A DNA stretch of 64,000 bases, taken from NCBI GenBank assembly GCA_949130485.1, contig OX422199.1, forward strand, positions 7,102,402 to 7,166,401, read 5' to 3'. How positions within the stretch are numbered: the first letter of the stretch is position 1; each line of letters opens with the position of its first letter. Source of the stretch: Agelas oroides. Lineage: Eukaryota; Porifera; Demospongiae; Agelasida; Agelasidae. Both the position numbers and the translations under genes were made by a program. The notes under the pieces were generated by a model. The model had not been told where the DNA came from and did no database searches. It worked only from the letters and a program-made list of their open reading frames with translations. Shown one piece after another: positions 58,055 through 64,000 of this stretch.

Positions 58055-59493
58055 CACTGAAGTGCTTCAATGTGTGTATAATTATAATTATACGGGCTTT
58101 ATGTTCATGGTTTGATTACCCAAGCCAGTTGGATTATATCTACTTTGCAAAGAAATGTTGTTTTTGTCCGTTCTGTACATACAGTGGTGTTGTCTAAGGA
58201 TTAATTATATATGTTCATCTGAGAATTATTACACAATTACATGAAAATGAATGTACAGCCAATCAGTATAAAAGTTTGAAAAATCAAGCTCACTGACAAA
58301 ATTTTGCACAAACTACTGCTGTGACAACTATGAAATGCAAACACAACCATAGGTACATAGTATATGACTGTGTACAAATTTTTTGGGGGGAGTTCTTACA
58401 CAACAGATGCATCCACAGAATTGTTCTTCACCTAACAAAGTGATATGTAGCCATACAGCTGTGAACATGTTTCCATTGCTCATGTACAGGTGGTATGCGT
58501 ACAAAACCTGTGGCCTAGATTCTGGAAAAGTTACAGATTGACTTCAGAGTCATTATCGTGTAATTGCATTGCCATCTACACACTGTCCAAGGCTAGCTAG
58601 CAGCAGCCCAGGACACATAGGCATTGGCTGACCACTTCCTTGGGCCACCAATTTTTTTCCCTGTGTACGTGCAGTTTAAAACGTGAGGCTTCTTCCCAAG
58701 TGATCTATCAAGGCTGGCACTTTGTGTCTGATATACAGGCTTTCTTCACCCAACGTCTTCATTGGATTTCATGACAGTTTGTCCTCAGAATCACCTCAGA
58801 ACCAATTTCAAGGCATGAAATTTTCACTGAGGGATATGTTCCCAGATAACCCTAGTGTTGCGTGCCTCACATGCTTCTGCACACAGATACACATGCACAC
58901 AGGCATGTGGGCATGTGAGCTATCATGCACTGTCACATTCTTATTTTGTGGCCTAACCACTTAAGGACTGCTTGCTCCAGCCCTGCAACAGATCATGGGA
59001 CCACTGCAAGTTTGAAAATGGAACACTTTTAACACCTTATGCTTTTACCTATGCAGAAGAGAAATAATGCAGACTGTGCGTGTTATGCGGCGGAGAACCA
59101 ATGCATACTGTCTTTGCACAACATGCAGAGGAGAACCAATGCGTACTGTCTTTGCACAATATGCAGAGGAGAAACATAATAAGCTTGTCTCTACACACTA
59201 AAGTGCCACATTTAAAGCTTATATACAATGGTCCCACAGTGGACTTTAACACTATGCCAGGAAAAACAATAATTATGCCTATGACTGTCCATACTAAGTA
59301 CTACATTTAAAGCTTACGATAATACTAAAGTATCAGACAAGTTGGATGAGCAACAAGCAGCACCTAGTGAATGCTAGGAATATCTCATAGTGTTTAAGTT
59401 GACGTCCAATGTGATATGTATTCCCTACTGTTAATAGGTAAATAGATACCCTGCCTATATCTTAAATACATTGTATTTGGATATATCAATGGG
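58055..59493. other. Intergenic between convergent genes; no supported gene
   Basis: The 3' flanks of the NWD1-like gene (plus) and the GABA-B-like gene (minus) meet here. The short open frames have no recognisable domain. A short direct repeat GAGGAGAACCAATGCRTACTG occurs twice at about 59090-59160. Confidence 0.5.
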
Positions 59494-62400
59494 TTACTCA
59501 ATGCTAAAAGTTGAAGTAATACTCACCTTGTTGTTTCTGCTCTCTTCGGGTGCAGGAGAACGTTCCACACTGCTAGTCCGATGGGATAAATCAGAAACTT
59601 CAGTTACATAACCATTTACCTGCAGATGCACAGCTTTCTCATTGTCGCTACACTCTCTTGCGCCTCCCTGAGGCTTGTTGTCAGAGTCATATGTTTCAGG
59701 CCTCTTACTGACTGAAGAACTAGGTGCTTTGCGTGATGCTTCAGCTAGTGTTTGACCTCTCTCTCGGAATATTTTCTTTCCCTTTGGGTCTTTGTATAGT
59801 TGTATCATCTACACATGCAGGGAAGAGAAACCAAGGTCATTACTAAGCTAGAAATCAATCAGTCAATAAATCATGCATTTCTCTCATGTGTGATTCCTCT
59901 AATAAAAATACTTACCCTTGGTATAAACACCAGGCTGAGATTGCACACTGCTGCCACTAGAACTATCATCCCATTCACAGCAGCCCTGGCATTTTCAAAA
60001 TTGTTGACAGCAAAAGCAAGAACAACTGCTAGCAGCAGCAGCACCATGTTCACATAGGTAATTACCAGAACATAGCGTGAGTCATCCAGTGCTTTTAAAC
60101 CCACTCGAATGGCACACAGCAGCACAGCGAGCACTGTTGCAATCAACTGAAGAACAAGTTTGTATCCAAACAGAGCTACTAGCCAATAAGTGTCTAATCC
60201 AGCTTGCTGTGACTGGCAATCATATATGAGTGCCACCTGTGTCACACCGTCTGCCTAATGGTAGAGATACAAATCAAAATACACAGTTGTACAAGCATAG
60301 TACATAAAGGCTGTAGCTAGAAGCAAACACAAACATGGCATTTAAAGAAAGTCAAAAACTGGCAGTCATGATGACAAGAAATCTAACCCAATAAAACTTG
60401 GGCATTTAATAGTACCAACTCTGCAGTACATATATATCAAAGATTGAGAGGGCTGGTGGTCGCCAGTTGGTTGCAGTTCAGATGTGGTAGCAACTTGCCA
60501 GAGGGGTTTGGTTCAACTTCCAGTGACTGCCGAAGTTTCAACTTACTTTCATTATGATCAAATCATGAGTTTATATCACAATATGTCATAATTTTGCATA
60601 TTGGATTGCCCCACCAGTGAGACTCTCCTCTAGCAGACACCATCAGGAATTGGCGTTTTGTCTTTTATAATGAAGTGTCCCTAACTCAGAGGCTTCTGGT
60701 ACGTTTTTGGCATGTGTGGTACTGCATAATCGAGCTGTTGAACACAACTTGTATGGCCATGTTTTCAGAGCTCTCCCTTGCTGTATGCTAGCATAGAAGA
60801 CTAACCAGAGACTAGTACTATGAGTAACAGCTGTGATCTAATGTCAAGTTGTTAACTCTAGTAGCGATGGTACACAGTCTTGCGGAAAAGGTTGACAACT
60901 GTCTGCCAAGTCAGGGTTGTTAACTATTGTGTGCATACAATTGGGAGTGCAAAGATTGTCCATTATTCAGAGTAGCAGAGTGTCTGCTATTCGGGGTTAA
61001 TTATTCAAGTCAGGATTTTTAGAACTGTTTGTTATAGAGTAAATGTCTGCTACTGATGGGTGTCTACTAAGCAGAATCCCACTATATTATGTGTCTAAGA
61101 CTGTTGTTATCACTTAAAGATTCCAGTAAATGTCCTGAAAGTTATTGGACTGTGATCATACATTTGTGCTTGGGGGGTTTTCTCGATCCGGAACGAGCCT
61201 TCCAATTGACCTAGCAGCTGGAACGGCTGTAACTGCTATTAACATCACAAGATCAATGATCACTAGAACAACAACATACAAAGCCAGGTGCCAGTCTTTT
61301 AGTATCTGTGTTTAGAATTTAAGAAGGGAGAGAGAAAGGGAGGAAGCAAAGAGGACGGGGAGGTGTGGGGGGAGGCAAAAGATGGCAGAGGGGAGAGAAG
61401 GATTGAAGATGGACACAGAATAAGACATTGACGGGACTACATGTACGAACTATGAAAGATTGTGCTCCATACTGTCACAGTATTCATGACGTGCAGTGAA
61501 ACACATCAGTGTAGTGCATGAGTGTAGACATACAACATACCTTGGCTTTCTTTACAGGTTTACGGAAGATGAGATACACTCTGAACATCTTTGCCTGGAT
61601 GGTTCCATATTGCAGTGAGCCACCAATAGCCGCCAACCACACATTTGCCTGAAAATAATGACAATGAACACAAAACTCCAATAGTTAGGTTGTACATGAA
61701 CTGGACTGTCATCTCCTGGTCACCCCAGCGCAGCTGATGGGGCCTGGTATTGGCTGAAACACGTCCAGCGCAGTGGGTGACTTTGCATAACATCTAGGTC
61801 TTACAGGGAGATGTGGTTCATGGATTGTTCATGCATATTTTCTCAGGGACAAGGATACTGGGAGCCCTTTTAATAAGTGTGTCAAAATAAAGGACAGCTC
61901 TGTAGGAACCAGGAAAAGAGTGTGATCTCATAAGTATGATATCATGTCATTGCTTAGAAGCAGCTCATAAGTCAACCATTATACTATCAACTCACCATGC
62001 AAATAACCTCAAATGCTTGGGAGCAACGAGAAGGAAATGTGATGAAGTAGACAGATGCAAGCAGAATGACAGCACCAGCAATAATCAGGTAGTTAAGATT
62101 GGGACTTGACAGCTGAACAATCCTGTGTGTGAGAGTGACCATAAGGACGGGTAAACAATGCGGTTCAATATAATGTTGTGGGTGAGAACAGGAGTAGACC
62201 GAATGCCATTACTCAAGCTAACACTTCTGGCAAGGGAGGGGTAATTCCAGTTGGCATTTTATATCCAATGTAGACGTTTTTAGCATATTCAGTAGCTCCC
62301 AAGTTTTTTTTTTCATGCTGCTATATGTAGCTAGCTATGCAGTAGAAAAGACATGTTACTGTGTTATGTTGCATGCATCCTGTGGTGAATAGGACATCAT

Positions 62401-63089
62401 GACGTACAGTGTAATAAGGCAGAAAACAGGCAGTTATATTATGTGCATGCATGGTATATCATTGGGCAAATATTTTGTGCCACAATATAATTCAGTCGGT
62501 GTGTAAGAAGGGCTACCTTGAGCATGGTAAATAGAAAGCCAGAATATAATGTTCGATCATCTTACACTGCATCCAAAACACTGACTATACTCACTTTCGT
62601 TTTCTGTATACAAAGTTGAACACAATGCAGACAACTCCAAAGAGAATGACAGCTGTTGTCAGGATATAGTAGATGACTGTGAGTGGAATAGCTATGGTGT
62701 TTATTGTTGTAGCCCTGGGAGGAAGGCCATCTAGGAGTTGTAAAGAGGGGAGGACAAACAATCGGGAAATGAAGAGGTCAATATGGAGGAAGAGTTGAGT
62801 ATAGGTGGGAGGAGGAAGAGTTGAGTATAGGTGGGAGGAGGAGAGAGTGAGGAAGGCCGGGTAAGAGAGTGGATGTAGAGTGAAGGTGAAGGATTGAAGT
62901 GTTGTAGGGAGGTGGGGGTGAAGAGTACGTAATAAATACAAAAGCGAAGCAGTACAGGAGACGGAAGTACGTAATATAAAAACCAACCTGGCCAAAGTGT
63001 GGTGGTGTTTTCACCAGTGGCGTAAGTGAACCCTGCCCCTCCTTCCACTTCCACACTCCCTACTTCCACTGTGACGATACTGCCATTAG
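59494..63089 (-). CDS. GABA-B receptor-like class C GPCR, 3' half (seven membrane helices and tail)
   Basis: Exons on the minus strand: 62988-63089, 62595-62730, 61996-62122, 61541-61648, 61162-61305, 59916-60254, 59527-59808; phases 1, 1-2, then 0 throughout, all GT-AG. The end of the ligand domain (NGSIVTVEV to NTTTLWP) is followed by DGLPPRATTINTIAIP into helix 1, KIVQLSSPNLNYLIIAG in helix 2, ANVWLAAIGGSLQYGTIQAK in helix 3, ILKDWHLALYVVVLVIIDLV in helix 4, LFGYKLVLQL in helix 5, LDDSRYVLVITYVNM in helix 6 and a last helix ending LVFIPRV. These match GABA-B receptors (RYIQNSQPNLNNL-like, NDSRYVGMS-like, FVPK-like motifs, from memory). The tail is Ser-rich. The stop is at 59494 if 59527 reads through, or in a further exon if GTGAGT is used. 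The ligand-binding lobes lie right of the window. The ligand may differ from GABA. Confidence 0.85.
59527..59808 (-). CDS. GABA-B-like receptor cytoplasmic tail exon
   Basis: MIQLYKDPKGKKIFRERGQT, then Ser- and charge-rich sequence to RSPAPEESRNNK and a GTGAGT. The frame also continues past the donor for ten codons to a TAA/TGA-type stop at 59494, so this could be the terminal exon. No clear coiled coil is seen. Confidence 0.7.
59916..60254 (-). CDS. GABA-B-like receptor exon with helices 5-7
   Basis: The largest exon of this gene: ADGVTQVALIYDCQSQQAGL (extracellular loop 2 with the conserved Cys), three hydrophobic helices, and LSLVFIPR before GTAAG. The conserved DSRYV segment lies before helix 6. 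Confidence 0.88.
61318..61420 (-). repeat. Long polypyrimidine tract upstream of the helix 4 exon
   Basis: On the minus strand about 100 nt are mostly C/T, ending just before the acceptor at 61306. A similar tract with a duplicated 28-bp unit (GGAGGAAGAGTTGAGTATAG on plus) covers about 62735-62910 before the helix 1 exon. Confidence 0.6.
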
Positions 63090-64000
63090 CTGTATGCAGA
63101 GAGATAGGATTGTGTATTCTGAATATACTATAGATACAAACCAGAACTGAAGAGATTTGCAACTGTGCAGGAGTGCAGCAGAGAATGAAATGCACTGTCT
63201 TCCAGGCATTGGTGGTCCCATGTACTCCACTATTACAAGCAATGGGGGCGACAACACCTGTGTATATTACCTATTAATGTCATCATCAACTTGCTTATGT
63301 GATAGAGATTCGTTGACCAGAAAGTGGTGAAATTCCTACATCCTTATCCCACAAGTGCCAGTAAATAACTAAGCAATGACTTGTAACCATGGTTTTGGCT
63401 GAGTGCTTAATTTGCACAATGATTAAGATGGTGTAGTTTCATCCTGTTGGTCTACCTGGAAGCCGTGAAGTATAAGGATGTTTTGACAATGGCATGCATC
63501 CCCAGACTTACTGGCCCTGCTTACAACAGCCATAACTACCTCAACACACTGTAATTATATCTTGTGTATTCAAACAGTATGTCACATACTGTTTGTTGGG
63601 GTACACATATGAACACATCGTAACATTACATTACGCCACCTTGAAAGGCAAAACAAACACTTCAGCGGGACTAAATTATCAAATATTTTCTTAGTCTCAA
63701 CCATAATTATGCCCCCTGAGAGATCACATTCACGATGACTGTGATGGCTATCCAGGAGCACAGCAGCATTGCTGGTCGTGTACTATGGGAAATCAGCAGC
63801 ACCTGTTGGTACTAAACTGAGAGGCATAGTAACTTGAATCATCAGTGATGATCTGCATGAGTTTGTACCTAAAGGCAACGTACATCTGTGTGGTAGCCAG
63901 CGAATGAGAGGATGCCCTTGAATGAGGCTAGTGTTTTGTGCGTTTACACAATTACAAAACATTTGCCAAACTAAAAACTAAAAGTCCTCTTAACTTATTA
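63090..64000. other. Upstream intron sequence of the GABA-B-like gene; no exon supported
   Basis: The preceding exons (ligand-binding lobes) must lie further right. I see no open frame here with lobe signatures and correct phase. An isolated string at 63886-63935 is discussed among the rejected items. Confidence 0.4.

Noticed and set aside
63886..63935. Minus-strand string ASFKGILSFAGYHT resembling the end of a class C ligand-binding lobe
   Set aside because: The match is short, a stop follows after a few codons, and the start (ATGAGGCTAGTG on plus) resembles a MITE terminus. Not enough to call an exon.

Overview
This is a window of eukaryotic DNA, most likely from an invertebrate animal and probably a sponge (demosponge). 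The grounds are GT-AG introns, exon-coded calcium-binding EGF domains, an NWD1-like NACHT-WD40 gene, a GABA-B-like receptor, and a dense load of LINEs and foldback MITEs. The species is inferred; no sequence here fixes it. There are no prokaryotic operons and no CRISPR. I assembled the gene models by hand from splice signals, reading phase and paralogue comparison. All internal exon phases close.

Left and middle, 1-36.4 kb, minus strand: a tandem family of single-pass EGF-repeat receptors. Gene B (36309 to 32144, 12 exons, 533 aa) and gene A (26782 to 13069, 15 exons, 893 aa) share a signal-peptide exon, an unrecognised N-terminal domain on two exons, a row of EGF exons (7 in B, 9 in A) and one transmembrane exon. 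Gene A continues through a 31-nt microexon into a 320-residue acidic tail with repeated SGY-type tyrosine motifs. Gene B has lost the corresponding splice donor and ends in a short tail. A third signal-peptide exon (1624-1738) and broken exons (5230-6060) show that the cluster is larger and turning over. The EGF-block introns of A and B are almost identical while the N-terminal exons differ strongly. This pattern resembles activating/decoy paired receptors and is the most interesting system in the window.

Right, 42.3-58.1 kb, plus strand: a four-exon NWD1-like gene of 1597 aa with an SSTF N-terminal domain, a NACHT NTPase and C-terminal WD40 propellers. It spans 15.7 kb because its introns are full of MITEs and minisatellites. 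From 63.1 to 59.5 kb, minus strand, lies the 3' half of a class C GPCR (GABA-B-like): all seven membrane helices and the tail, with the ligand-binding exons outside the window.

Mobile DNA: three LINE fragments (1-1357, about 7232-12490, about 29548-30520), a Penelope-like reverse transcriptase remnant inside a gene A intron, a MITE family with TAGCCTCGTTCCCAGGC ends and 9-bp target duplications (five copies with visible duplications), a foldback element with arms of about 560 bp, and several tandem repeats. The intergenic stretches 1.7-5.2, 26.9-32.1 and 36.4-42.3 kb hold mostly repeats and no gene I can support.
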